A stretch of DNA of 64,000 bases from Clostridiales bacterium (GCA_015056545.1 SVGE01000001.1:264081-328080); one strand, 5' to 3'; positions 38,957 to 46,473 are shown, numbered from the stretch's first letter. Notes: generated by a model from the sequence alone, not told the origin. Program-made: numbers and translations.

Positions 38957-40105
38957 ATGGAAGAAAAAAATGAAAAGAAAAAAATAAGTACTAAAAAGAT
39001 AATGATTATTACTTTGTTAATTTTAGTTATTATTGTCTGTGCTGCATTTACTTCATATTATTTTATAACTGAGCATAATTGTAATGAGAATGATAATGAA
39101 TACACAGGTAATTATCAAGGTGAATATTCAAAAATTAGATATTCTGCAAATGAAGAATTTAGAGATTTAAAATTAAATAACATGCTTAACTCAGATGATA
39201 ATTATATTATTTTAAATGATTATAATGCATATAATGAATTATTAAAACATGTAAAAAATATGAGTTATATATTATCTGAAAATAATGATTATACCATTCC
39301 AAAAGACTTTTTCGAAAATAATAATTTATTGGCAGTTGAATGTGCTTATTATGGTGCACCAAACATGTATAGTGAATTAAATGATGTTTTAATAAGTAAC
39401 AACACCGCTACTATTAAAATAAACAGAGATAGAATGGGTGTAACAGCTGATTATTTAGGTGATATCTACTTTATACCAATACCCCAAAATATAACTACTG
39501 TTAATGTTGAATTTAAGAATGTAACACATTATAATCGACCAATAATTATTCCAGTAGCTGACAAACCAATAATTTACCTATATCCAAGTGAAACAACTAA
39601 TGTTACAGTTGAATTAGGTAAACCTGAAAATATTACTTGTTCTTATCCTAAGTATGTTGACGAATGGAATGTTGAAGCTAATCCTAATGGCAATTTAACT
39701 GATTTAGATACTGGTAAGTATTTATATTCTTTATATTATGAAAGTTTAAATGAAATTGATTTTAACTTAGATACAGGTTTTATTGTTAAAGGTGAAGATA
39801 GTGCTTCATTTTTAGAAGAAAAATTGGCTATATTAGGATTAAATGAAAGAGAAGCACAAGAATTTATTATTTATTGGTTACCTAAATTAGAAGCTAATAA
39901 TTACAACTTTATTTACTTTGCTACTATGGATGAAATTAATGAAAATATGCCTTTAAGTATTACTCCTACTCCAGATAGTTTAATTAGAGTATTAATGGTA
40001 TTTAAAGGATTAGATAAACCTATTAATATTATACCTCAGCAATTAACTACTCCAGAAAGAACTGGTTTTGTTGCTGTTGAATGGGGTGGAACTGAAATTA
40101 AATAA
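38957..40105 (+). CDS. Membrane-anchored extracellular protein with KPxIYLYP domain
   Basis: 382 aa. A lysine-rich N-terminus and one transmembrane helix (~15-37, IMIITLLILVIIVCAAF) anchor an outer part. Residues ~50-200 are an unrecognised domain. From ~205 the motif KPIIYLYPSETTNVTVELG begins a conserved-looking domain of ~175 residues (also AQEFIIYWLPKLEANNYNF and RTGFVAVEWGGTEI) that I associate with uncharacterised clostridial surface proteins. No catalytic motif stands out. Divergent from polC. Confidence 0.6.
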   Translation: MEEKNEKKKISTKKIMIITLLILVIIVCAAFTSYYFITEHNCNENDNEYTGNYQGEYSKIRYSANEEFRDLKLNNMLNSDDNYIILNDYNAYNELLKHVKNMSYILSENNDYTIPKDFFENNNLLAVECAYYGAPNMYSELNDVLISNNTATIKINRDRMGVTADYLGDIYFIPIPQNITTVNVEFKNVTHYNRPIIIPVADKPIIYLYPSETTNVTVELGKPENITCSYPKYVDEWNVEANPNGNLTDLDTGKYLYSLYYESLNEIDFNLDTGFIVKGEDSASFLEEKLAILGLNEREAQEFIIYWLPKLEANNYNFIYFATMDEINENMPLSITPTPDSLIRVLMVFKGLDKPINIIPQQLTTPERTGFVAVEWGGTEIK

Positions 40106-40110
40106 TGTAT

Positions 40111-40153
40111 AAAAATAAGAAGAACTAGAATATTCTAGTTCTTCTTATTTTTT
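40111..40153. terminator. Bidirectional terminator
   Basis: A perfect 30-nt palindrome at 40117-40146 (arms AAGAAGAACTAGAA) flanked by A-rich and T-rich tracts, shared by the convergent genes. Confidence 0.85.
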
Positions 40154-40587
40154 TATTTTGTCGGGAAATTTTCCCACCATTCAACTTTATCTTGTGGAAC
40201 ATCTCCATATGTCCAAAATTGATCATCATAATTTTCATATGGTACCGCTGGAACTAACGCAGTTTTCCCTGAATCAAATCCAACATCTTTTAAATTAATA
40301 ATTAACTGGTCTGTCATTTCTCTTTCTATCCCATTTGGTCCTGGTCCACGATAATTTGGTACTCTTCCTTTTTCATTAATAATCCATTTAGGTAAAGGTA
40401 ACTTTTCTCCTGTTGGTTCTTCGATATATTTTTCACCTTCTTTTTTCCACGTTAATACATAATACTCAATTGGACTTTGTCTTGTTTCTGCACATTCAGC
40501 ACAAACAAGAGGCTTGAATGCACCATATGGCCGCCATAACTTTACTCCTTCTTTTCCACAAAATGAACATTCATAGTTTTTACACAT
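40153..40587 (-). CDS. Hypothetical zinc-finger protein, 144 aa
   Basis: The start is set at MCKNYECSFCGKEGV, which follows TTTAGGAGGAAAG. Four Cys near the N-terminus (CSFCGKEG ... LVCAECAE) make a C4 zinc finger of the ClpX/DUF type, and the rest is Trp/Pro/Tyr-rich (VPQDKVEWWENFPTK). Function unknown. It has its own promoter at 40647-40675. Confidence 0.6.
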   Translation of the reverse strand: MCKNYECSFCGKEGVKLWRPYGAFKPLVCAECAETRQSPIEYYVLTWKKEGEKYIEEPTGEKLPLPKWIINEKGRVPNYRGPGPNGIEREMTDQLIINLKDVGFDSGKTALVPAVPYENYDDQFWTYGDVPQDKVEWWENFPTK

Positions 40588-40646
40588 TATCTTTCCTCCT
40601 AAACTCATATATTATGTTTTTATTCTATTTCTTTTAATTTTTTTAA

Positions 40647-40675
40647 AGTATATCACAATTATATGCATTATTCAA
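40647..40675 (-). promoter_or_regulatory. Promoter of the 144-aa zinc-finger gene
   Basis: TTGAAT (40670-40675), a 17-bp spacer and TATACT (40647-40652). Confidence 0.7.
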
Positions 40676-40741
40676 CTTATCTAATTGAATTTTTGTTACC
40701 ATTGTGATACTCTATATTTAATAAATTATGGAGGTAATTTT

Positions 40742-41914
40742 ATGAAAAAAGTAACAATAATAAAAGATAGTGTTGATAGACCACCACTGATGATACTAGT
40801 TCCTTTCATTTTACTAGGATTAGCTATACTCTCAATTGGTCTTTATCTTACACATAAACAAAAAATTGAAACAAGAAACTATATCGAAACAATTGGTATT
40901 TTCGTAGATAGTTCTGTTTATTCTAATGATGAAGATGGAACTACATATAGTTTAACTTATCGTTATAGAGTTAATGGTAAGTACTATTTTATAACAACTG
41001 ATTATGGCACAGGTAGTGTTCCTTCTGTTGGCTCAGAAAAAACTATAAAATATAATCCTAATAATCCTAGTGAAGCAATAATTACTGGATTTAATTCATA
41101 TTCATTAATACTTTTTTTTGGTGGTATGTGTACTTTTATTCCATTAGTATTAATAGTAAATTCTGCCTTTTTTGCTAACTTTGTAATATTATTTTTAGGA
41201 ATACTTGTATATTATATAATGGGAAGTTCATCAGATGATTTATCTTTAGGTAAAGTATTTAAAACAAATGGAATCTTTACATTAGTTCCTCTGCTATTTA
41301 TTGGAGCTGGTATTATTAATATTGTTTACTTTATATTTAATAAAGATAAATTTAAATCCTCTTCTCAAGAAAATTATGTTGAAAAAGAGACTATTACTAT
41401 TAATAGAGAACTAACAAAAGAAGAAAAAAGAAATTATTATAAAAATGAAAGACCTGAATTAATTACTTTATCTATGTTTATTGTAGGTTTATTTATGATG
41501 GTTTTTCTTACAGTATTAAAATTAAAAGATCCAGATAACTGGGCTCCAAATGGATATTTAATAGCAATGGGATTTATGTTTTTCTTTACTTTAATTATGT
41601 TTGGCTTTGCTTATACTATGTCACTTAAACCTTTATTTGAAGAACGAAAAAACAAACTAATTGCAATAGCAAATGGAAAACAATATCACGGAGTTATTGT
41701 AGATAATAAAAAAACTGTTGCTTCATATGTTAATGGTAAACCACATTCATATAATTATAGTTTAAAAATTGAATATACAGATATTAATGGAGAAATTAAA
41801 ACTATTTGGACACCACATATTTCGTTTAAATTAAATAAATTAGCTTCAAATGATGTAATAATATATGAATATGACTATATACAATATGTTGGCGGATATC
41901 AATTTATAAATTAA
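40742..41914 (+). CDS. DUF3592-like membrane protein
   Basis: 390 aa. The start is at MKKVTIIKDSV behind GGAGGTAATTTT; an open frame upstream is not used. Two extracellular-type segments resemble DUF3592: ~20-90 (IETIGIFVDSSV, YRYRVNGKYY, SEKTIKYNPNNPSEAII) and ~320-390 (YHGVIVDNKKTV, SLKIEYTDINGEIKTIW). About six transmembrane helices lie around and between them. Function unknown. Confidence 0.7.
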   Translation: MKKVTIIKDSVDRPPLMILVPFILLGLAILSIGLYLTHKQKIETRNYIETIGIFVDSSVYSNDEDGTTYSLTYRYRVNGKYYFITTDYGTGSVPSVGSEKTIKYNPNNPSEAIITGFNSYSLILFFGGMCTFIPLVLIVNSAFFANFVILFLGILVYYIMGSSSDDLSLGKVFKTNGIFTLVPLLFIGAGIINIVYFIFNKDKFKSSSQENYVEKETITINRELTKEEKRNYYKNERPELITLSMFIVGLFMMVFLTVLKLKDPDNWAPNGYLIAMGFMFFFTLIMFGFAYTMSLKPLFEERKNKLIAIANGKQYHGVIVDNKKTVASYVNGKPHSYNYSLKIEYTDINGEIKTIWTPHISFKLNKLASNDVIIYEYDYIQYVGGYQFIN

Positions 41915-41939
41915 TTAATGGAAATTTTTTGATAATCTA

Positions 41940-41968
41940 TTGACTTATGTATGAAATCATATTAAAAT
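41940..41968 (+). promoter_or_regulatory. Promoter of the antisense RNA, 42-kb locus
   Basis: TTGACT (41940-41945), a 17-bp spacer and TAAAAT (41963-41968), facing the toxin gene. Confidence 0.7.
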
Positions 41969-41974
41969 TAATAT

Positions 41975-42008
41975 AGATAAAAGGAATACCGCTTCGCGGC
42001 TAGCCTTT
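41975..42008 (-). terminator. Terminator of the 33-aa toxin-like mRNA
   Basis: Stem AAAGG-CCGC-TTC-GCGG-CCTTT (with a 4-nt internal loop on each side) followed by TTTATCTATAT on the minus strand. Confidence 0.6.
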
Positions 42009-42022
42009 GATTATATTAGAAG

Positions 42023-42060
42023 ATAATCGTTTCTGGACTAAAGAGAACGATTATTTTTTA
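42023..42060 (+). terminator. Terminator of the 42-kb antisense RNA
   Basis: 9-bp stem ATAATCGTT/AACGATTAT with a 14-nt loop followed by T6 on the plus strand; it lies inside the toxin gene region. Confidence 0.8.
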
Positions 42061-42139
42061 TGTACGATATTATTGACTTTATTATAATTGCATATAAAAT
42101 AACTTGAATTATTAAATCAATATTACTTATTACTGCCAT
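42038..42139 (-). CDS. Small hydrophobic peptide, type I toxin-like (33 aa)
   Basis: The ATG at 42139 follows AGGGGGTGGTAGT. The peptide begins MAVISNIDLIIQVILYAIII, with one predicted membrane helix (~6-26) and a basic tail (KSIISYIKNNRSL), as in TxpA/BsrG/Fst-type pore or membrane toxins. The mRNA leader segment GCGGTTAGCC (42183-42192) can pair with its own 3' segment GGCTAGCCGC (41996-42005). CCACC in the leader can also cover the Shine-Dalgarno GGTGG. Such 5'-3' closure keeps known type I toxin mRNAs untranslated. Toxicity is inferred. Confidence 0.65.
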   Translation of the reverse strand: MAVISNIDLIIQVILYAIIIKSIISYIKNNRSL

Positions 42140-42218
42140 ACTACCACCCCCTGTCTTACTAAAAATGTATAAATAGTTTGGTGGCTAACCGCTCTGCTTA
42201 TTCCCTTCATCTTTGTAT

Positions 42219-42247
42219 ATTATACATTGCAAACATTTGTTTGCGAA
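42219..42247 (-). promoter_or_regulatory. Toxin promoter with LexA-box-like palindrome
   Basis: TTCGCA (42242-42247), a 17-bp spacer and TATAAT (42219-42224). The 16-bp inverted repeat GCAAACAAATGTTTGC (42229-42244) overlaps the -35 and spacer. Its core CAAACnnnnGTTTG differs from the Firmicute SOS box CGAACnnnnGTTCG at one symmetric position per arm. Confidence 0.55.
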
Positions 42248-42327
42248 TAGTTTTTGATAATATTTTTGTACATTTCATTGCAAAATTCGACATTTATTAG
42301 TCATATTAACAATTATAAATGTATTAA

Positions 42328-42360
42328 ACAAAAACTGCATCCATTTACTGAATGCAGTTC
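42328..42360 (-). terminator. Terminator of the nrd operon
   Basis: Stem AACTGCATTC/GATGCAGTT with an 8-nt loop, then TTTTGTTT on the minus strand, after the FTR-like gene. Confidence 0.8.
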
Positions 42361-42371
42361 TTCTATTATCT

Positions 42372-42554
42372 TTATTCTTCTTCCTTAATGAATAAATTAC
42401 AACAACAATGCTGTGTTTCAACAAATCTATCACAAGGACATAATGTTGTATCATCTTCTTTTACTTGACATGGACAATGGCCATTTTTTCTAAGTATTCC
42501 CTCCATAATTTTTTGTGTATACTCTTTATCTGGATTTAATACATAACCTTTCAT
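42372..42554 (-). CDS. Ferredoxin-thioredoxin reductase beta-like small protein
   Basis: 60 aa. The Cys pattern CPC (27-29), CPC (39-41) and CCC (50-52) closely follows the CPC-x-CPC-x-CHC signature of the ferredoxin-thioredoxin reductase catalytic subunit, which holds a 4Fe-4S cluster beside a redox disulfide. It is shorter than plant FTR-beta. Last gene of the nrdD operon, 8 bp after the radical SAM gene; it may pass ferredoxin electrons to the glutaredoxin-like protein or to NrdD. Partner assignment is inference. Confidence 0.75.
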   Translation of the reverse strand: MKGYVLNPDKEYTQKIMEGILRKNGHCPCQVKEDDTTLCPCDRFVETQHCCCNLFIKEEE

Positions 42555-42562
42555 ATTATCAC

Positions 42563-43231
42563 CTACTTCGTTTTTAAATTAGTTTTTATTATCTTGTTAC
42601 AATTATCTTGTATTTTCTTTAATTTGTCAATAGAATAGCTTTCAATTTGTTTAGCTGAGCCTATTGCATAATACTGTTGAATTGTATACTCTTGTACTCC
42701 TAACTTTTTTAAATATTTTGCTATATTTATACAATCATTTTCATCAACTATATCTGGATATATAGTTGTCCTACATTGATATTCCTTGTTATTATCTATT
42801 GCTAATTTAATAGTTTTTTCAATAGATTTTGAATCTATTTTTTCATTAGATAACATGTAATATTTATCTAATGTTGTTTTTACATCTATACCTAAGAAAC
42901 TAATTTTTTGTATATTTTTTTCTATAATATCTGGTCTTGTTCCATTAGTATGTATACCTATTTTAAATCCTTTTTCATATAATACATCTAATATTTCTTG
43001 AAATTCATTATTAATTGTGCATTCTCCGCCACTTAATATAATATGATTAATAAATTCTTTTCTTTCTAATAATTTAGGCAATATATCTATATTAAAATCT
43101 AGTATACTCATATTATATAATTCTCTGTTATAACAATATTCACAATTAAGGTTACATTTATCAAAAAATATTACTGTAGATATATTTTTAGGATAGTCTA
43201 TCATACTAGACCATATAACTTGTTTAACCAT
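42563..43231 (-). CDS. nrdG: Radical SAM anaerobic ribonucleotide reductase activase
   Basis: 222 aa. The radical SAM motif CNLNCEYC (26-33, CxxxCxxC) and GGECTINNEF (GGE motif, ~69) are present. It belongs to the PflA-like branch of NrdG activases, longer than E. coli NrdG. It would use a 4Fe-4S cluster and SAM to make the glycyl radical on NrdD. It overlaps the end of the glutaredoxin-like gene by 8 nt. Confidence 0.88.
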   Translation of the reverse strand: MVKQVIWSSMIDYPKNISTVIFFDKCNLNCEYCYNRELYNMSILDFNIDILPKLLERKEFINHIILSGGECTINNEFQEILDVLYEKGFKIGIHTNGTRPDIIEKNIQKISFLGIDVKTTLDKYYMLSNEKIDSKSIEKTIKLAIDNNKEYQCRTTIYPDIVDENDCINIAKYLKKLGVQEYTIQQYYAIGSAKQIESYSIDKLKKIQDNCNKIIKTNLKTK

Positions 43232-43454
43232 TAACTTCTAGTACTTTCCTTGTTAAATAATCTAAATTTCCACCAAACAGATTGTTTTCAATACTTAATG
43301 CTGGAGTTACTTCAATATCATTCATTATTAATTTAGCTTTTGCTTCAAAATCTTCATTTATATTTCTTTCAGTATATTGTATATTTCTCTCTTTCATAAA
43401 ATTTTTTAATTCTAAACAATTTGGACAATTTTCTTGTGTATATATTGTAAACAT
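43224..43454 (-). CDS. Glutaredoxin/NrdH-like protein
   Basis: A 76-aa thioredoxin-fold mini-protein. Active site CPNC (10-13) in IYTQENCPNCLELKNFM, then IQYTERNINED and the cis-Pro segment VTPALSI. Between nrdD and nrdG with tight spacing, it is likely the dithiol donor for this reductase, as formate or thioredoxin-type reductants are needed by class III enzymes. Confidence 0.82.
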   Translation of the reverse strand: MFTIYTQENCPNCLELKNFMKERNIQYTERNINEDFEAKAKLIMNDIEVTPALSIENNLFGGNLDYLTRKVLEVNG

Positions 43455-43466
43455 TTTTCTTCCCCC

Positions 43467-45617
43467 TTATATTATTTTTTCTCTTTTTCTATCTGCGAGT
43501 TCTGCTCTTTTACTTGAGTTAAATTTATCTACAAAAACATAGTAACCTGTAATTCTAGTTAAACCTCTAACTTCTTTGCTTCCACAAGTTGGACATTTTT
43601 CAAGTAGCCCATTATGTTTTGCACCACATTTTTTGCAAAATGTATATTCTGGAGATAATACCCATTGTACACATTTTGTACTATACCAAGTTGTTTTTAA
43701 AAGTTCAAATATAGCTTCTGGATCTGGAACATATTCTCCACCCCAAATGTGTATCATACTTCCTGCTTCTACTAATGAATGGAATTTAGATTGCTTCATT
43801 AATCTTGTAATATAATCTACATCACTATCTGCTGCGAAGTGAACTGAATTTGTATAATATACACCAAAATCATTTTCTTTGTGGTATGCTTTTTCTCCAT
43901 AATGTTTAATATCTAATTTAGCAAATCTTCCTGCAGTACTTTCTGCAGGTGTTTCTTCTAACTTAATAGATAAACCATATTTTTTTGAATATTCACTTAA
44001 TTTAGCATTCATAAATGTAATAATTTCTAAACCTTTTAAAAATGCATCATCACCTTGATGTAACTCTTTACCCATTATGTTATATACACATTCATTTAGA
44101 CCAACAATTCCAATTAACCATGAAATTGCATTTTCTCTAATATATGGTTTTCCATCCATACCTTTGTTATAGAAAGATATAGGTGAATTTTCCCTATTAG
44201 ATATTTTATTTAAATAATCTTTTCTTGAAATATGTGCTCTACAAGCTAAATCAATTCTGTGTTCAATTTCAGCAAATATATTTTTCATATCTTTTCCTAC
44301 TTTTAAAACTACATTAGGTAAATTAATCGAAACATTTTGTCCACCAACAAATCTTAATTCTTCTGGTGTATCTATAAGTTTTTTATCTTCTTCTGAGAAA
44401 TCTATTTTTAGTCTACAACATTGTGATACACTACATGCATTTCTATCAAATATAAAATATGGACAACCATTTTTACTTGCTGCTATGCATGCTCTCATTA
44501 ATAATGCTTTTGTATCTTCTTCTGTAAAACTTTCTTCATTAATATGAAAATTAATTTTAGGGAAAGCAAATGGAACACCATCAGCATCTCCTTCTTCTAC
44601 AACATCTAAAATTGCTCTTGCAAATAATTTTGACTGAACTGCATAATCTTCATATCTCATTATCTTATATCCATTTTTTTCTGCAAATTCTTTTGTCTCT
44701 TCTCTAGTATCAAAAGTATATATATTTTCCAAATAATCTTTTACCATGAATTTACCTTTTGCACCCATTGCATATACTTTTTTGTAATGGTTAGGAATAT
44801 TAGCATAAATATTAAAATCTGTAAAAGATATTTGACCACCTCTTGCACCTGCTAATTGGGATAAATCAAAAATTAATGTTTGTGCTAGTTGTTTGATTTC
44901 TTTATACGACAAATTTACTAATAATGGTGCAAAGAAAACATTAACCGCTTCCCATCCTATTGCTCCTGCAAATTGACCAGACAAAAATTGAGTTATTGAA
45001 CAAATATGTCTTGCTAAAACATTAGCACTATTAGCTGGCTTTGAATTTGTTGGAATACTTGGTATATTTCTTATTCCATATTTTTTAATATATTCTGGTG
45101 AATGTCCTGAGCAATAATATCTATCTACCATTCCTAAATCATGTATATGTATTTCCCCCATCATATGAGATTTAGCTACTTCATCATCATATACATTTTT
45201 TAGTGCATATTCTTTTAATGCTTTTTCAGCTATTGCCAAATTGATACTTTCTGGATTATGACTCGTGTTTCCATTTTCCTTATTTGCATGTTCAATAAGT
45301 TCTGTAATATCATAAAAAGGAATTGTTATTTCAGCATTAGATTTTAATTCTTTATCATAACCTTTTTCTAATAAAACCATATTAACTAATTGTCTAATAA
45401 AAGATGTTGTTATAACTTCTAATTTACAATTAGTTAGTTTTTCCGTAACTAACCCAGCAACTTCTTTTGCTACTTCTTCTGAACAATTAATTTCTTTAAT
45501 TAATGCATCATAAATAAAACTTTCATCATATTCTGTTCTTTCTACTTTAGATGTTGAATCAACCATTAATGCTAAATCTGTAGCATTGGTTTGTTTTGTG
45601 ATTTTTACAACTTTCAT
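43467..45617 (-). CDS. nrdD: Anaerobic (class III) ribonucleoside-triphosphate reductase
   Basis: About 716 aa. N-terminal ATP-cone (~1-95), the glycyl-radical catalytic barrel, a C-terminal zinc site (CKKCGAKH..CPTCGS) and the radical glycine near 691 in RITGYYVFVDKF. It reduces ribonucleoside triphosphates to deoxyribonucleotides under anoxia. The start is set at the second ATG, 9 nt after GGAGG. First gene of a four-gene operon controlled by an upstream cobalamin riboswitch. Confidence 0.95.
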   Translation of the reverse strand: MKVVKITKQTNATDLALMVDSTSKVERTEYDESFIYDALIKEINCSEEVAKEVAGLVTEKLTNCKLEVITTSFIRQLVNMVLLEKGYDKELKSNAEITIPFYDITELIEHANKENGNTSHNPESINLAIAEKALKEYALKNVYDDEVAKSHMMGEIHIHDLGMVDRYYCSGHSPEYIKKYGIRNIPSIPTNSKPANSANVLARHICSITQFLSGQFAGAIGWEAVNVFFAPLLVNLSYKEIKQLAQTLIFDLSQLAGARGGQISFTDFNIYANIPNHYKKVYAMGAKGKFMVKDYLENIYTFDTREETKEFAEKNGYKIMRYEDYAVQSKLFARAILDVVEEGDADGVPFAFPKINFHINEESFTEEDTKALLMRACIAASKNGCPYFIFDRNACSVSQCCRLKIDFSEEDKKLIDTPEELRFVGGQNVSINLPNVVLKVGKDMKNIFAEIEHRIDLACRAHISRKDYLNKISNRENSPISFYNKGMDGKPYIRENAISWLIGIVGLNECVYNIMGKELHQGDDAFLKGLEIITFMNAKLSEYSKKYGLSIKLEETPAESTAGRFAKLDIKHYGEKAYHKENDFGVYYTNSVHFAADSDVDYITRLMKQSKFHSLVEAGSMIHIWGGEYVPDPEAIFELLKTTWYSTKCVQWVLSPEYTFCKKCGAKHNGLLEKCPTCGSKEVRGLTRITGYYVFVDKFNSSKRAELADRKREKII

Positions 45618-45663
45618 ATACATATACCTCCATATATTTTTCTTATTTTTTCTCGTCTTTTGT

Positions 45664-45703
45664 ATATAAAAAAAGCTACATCCGTAAGTTCGAATGTAGC
45701 TTT
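45664..45703 (-). terminator. Terminator in the nrdD leader (riboswitch expression platform)
   Basis: 10-bp stem AAAGCTACAT/ATGTAGCTTT followed by T7 on the minus strand, between the cobalamin riboswitch and nrdD. It would stop transcription when cobalamin is bound. Confidence 0.85.
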
Positions 45704-45799
45704 ATACATAATATATCTTTTCTTTATTTTATTTTATTTTATAGTATTTAATATATTTGCCTATGTATACATTTTACATTCTCACCCCGAGAACAAAAA

Positions 45800-45960
45800 T
45801 ATTTAAATACTGGCAGGTCTCCTGACTTATGAATATTATTGTTTGCACCTTCCCAAAAAATTCAGTGGTATTGCAATTTTACTCAATTTACAGTAGCGGG
45901 GGCTGTAATGGATTTTCACCATTTTCCCTATTATCTTACTAATGTAAGCACCAATATTTA
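45800..45960 (-). promoter_or_regulatory. Cobalamin riboswitch
   Basis: In RNA sense it contains GGGAAAATGGTGAAAATCC, ACAGCCCCCGCTACTGT, GGGAAGG and the B12-box-like AAGTCAGGAGACCTGCC (45812-45828 area), closed by AAATA/TATTT. These are the conserved blocks of the adenosylcobalamin riboswitch. It lies 175 nt upstream of nrdD, and a terminator follows. Binding should switch off the B12-independent reductase when B12 is plentiful. Confidence 0.95.
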
Positions 45961-45985
45961 TTAATTTTCTATTAACTTTGATAAA

Positions 45986-46014
45986 ATTTTATCACTATGT
46001 ATCTAAGAAGTCAA
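45986..46014 (-). promoter_or_regulatory. Promoter of the riboswitch-nrd operon
   Basis: TTGACT (46009-46014), a 17-bp spacer and TAAAAT (45986-45991), ~25 bp upstream of the riboswitch. Confidence 0.75.
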
Positions 46015-46150
46015 TCAAATAAATGCAAAAAAATTATTTGTAATATTTCTGTAATAATTCCAAAAACTGTAAGCATATTAGTATTTATATAATTGCCCAT
46101 TTTTACTGGAAATTGCTCGTATTTTGTAATAATTTTACGATGAAAAACGT

Positions 46151-46179
46151 TTGACATTGGTATATTTTGGTAATATAAT
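46151..46179 (+). promoter_or_regulatory. Promoter of the 19-aa peptide, 46-kb locus
   Basis: Perfect consensus: TTGACA (46151-46156), a 17-bp spacer and TATAAT (46174-46179). Confidence 0.85.
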
Positions 46180-46231
46180 ATATTCATCTCTCATTCGAGA
46201 AATTCTTGATGAAGGGAGGTAAACCTTAATA

Positions 46232-46291
46232 ATGGAGTTCATAATTACATTTATGATCCTTTTATTACTTCTTGTTACTTCTGTAAAATGA
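46232..46291 (+). CDS. Tiny hydrophobic peptide, Ibs-like type I toxin candidate (19 aa)
   Basis: The ATG at 46232 lies 12 nt after GGGAGG. The peptide MEFIITFMILLLLLVTSVK is one membrane helix, strikingly like the 18-19 aa Ibs toxins of enterobacteria in size and composition. A leader hairpin TTCATC/GATGAA ends just before the Shine-Dalgarno. The ~156-nt mRNA runs from a perfect promoter to a perfect terminator, and a convergent consensus promoter faces it. A 19-aa ORF alone is weak evidence; the surrounding signals are what support it. Confidence 0.55.
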   Translation: MEFIITFMILLLLLVTSVK

Positions 46292-46311
46292 AAAGGATAC
46301 ATAACCAAATG

Positions 46312-46341
46312 AAAAAGGAGTAGCTGCAACTACTCCTTTTT
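46312..46341. terminator. Bidirectional terminator, 46-kb locus
   Basis: 12-bp perfect stem AAAAAGGAGTAG/CTACTCCTTTTT with a 6-nt loop. It ends both the peptide mRNA and the convergent RNA. Confidence 0.9.
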
Positions 46342-46384
46342 CGTGAATCTCAATAATTTCATTCATAATATGATTTCCATCATT
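46312..46384 (-). ncRNA. Candidate antisense RNA, 46-kb locus
   Basis: About 73 nt from the promoter at 46391-46419 to the shared terminator. It has no convincing ORF. It overlaps the 19-aa peptide mRNA only in the terminator hairpin, so pairing would start by loop-loop contact there. Confidence 0.5.
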
Positions 46385-46390
46385 ACATAT

Positions 46391-46419
46391 ATTATATTAC
46401 CATTTTTTAGTAATGTCAA
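46391..46419 (-). promoter_or_regulatory. Promoter of the convergent RNA, 46-kb locus
   Basis: Perfect consensus on the minus strand: TTGACA (46414-46419), a 17-bp spacer and TATAAT (46391-46396). There is no gene for it to serve other than the short RNA. Confidence 0.85.
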
Positions 46420-46444
46420 TACTTATAAAATATTTTTGATGCTA

Positions 46445-46473
46445 TTGTATAACTTAACATAATGTGATATAAT
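46445..46473 (+). promoter_or_regulatory. Promoter of the WG-repeat gene
   Basis: TTGTAT (46445-46450), a 17-bp spacer and TATAAT (46468-46473). Confidence 0.7.

Larger units (their letters stand above)
41975..42060 (+). ncRNA. Candidate antisense RNA antitoxin, 42-kb locus
   Basis: An ~86-nt RNA from promoter 41940-41968 to the terminator at 42023-42060. It overlaps the last codons of the 33-aa peptide gene and its whole 3' untranslated region, so it can duplex with the toxin mRNA over its full length. The arrangement (convergent, 3'-overlapping, short RNA ended by its own hairpin) matches Firmicute type I antitoxins such as RatA and SR4. No expression evidence. Confidence 0.6.

Noticed and set aside
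46135..46329. 64-codon open frame on the minus strand opposite the 19-aa peptide
   Set aside because: Starts at a TTG inside the terminator hairpin without a ribosome site and crosses the perfect plus-strand promoter; read as a shadow.
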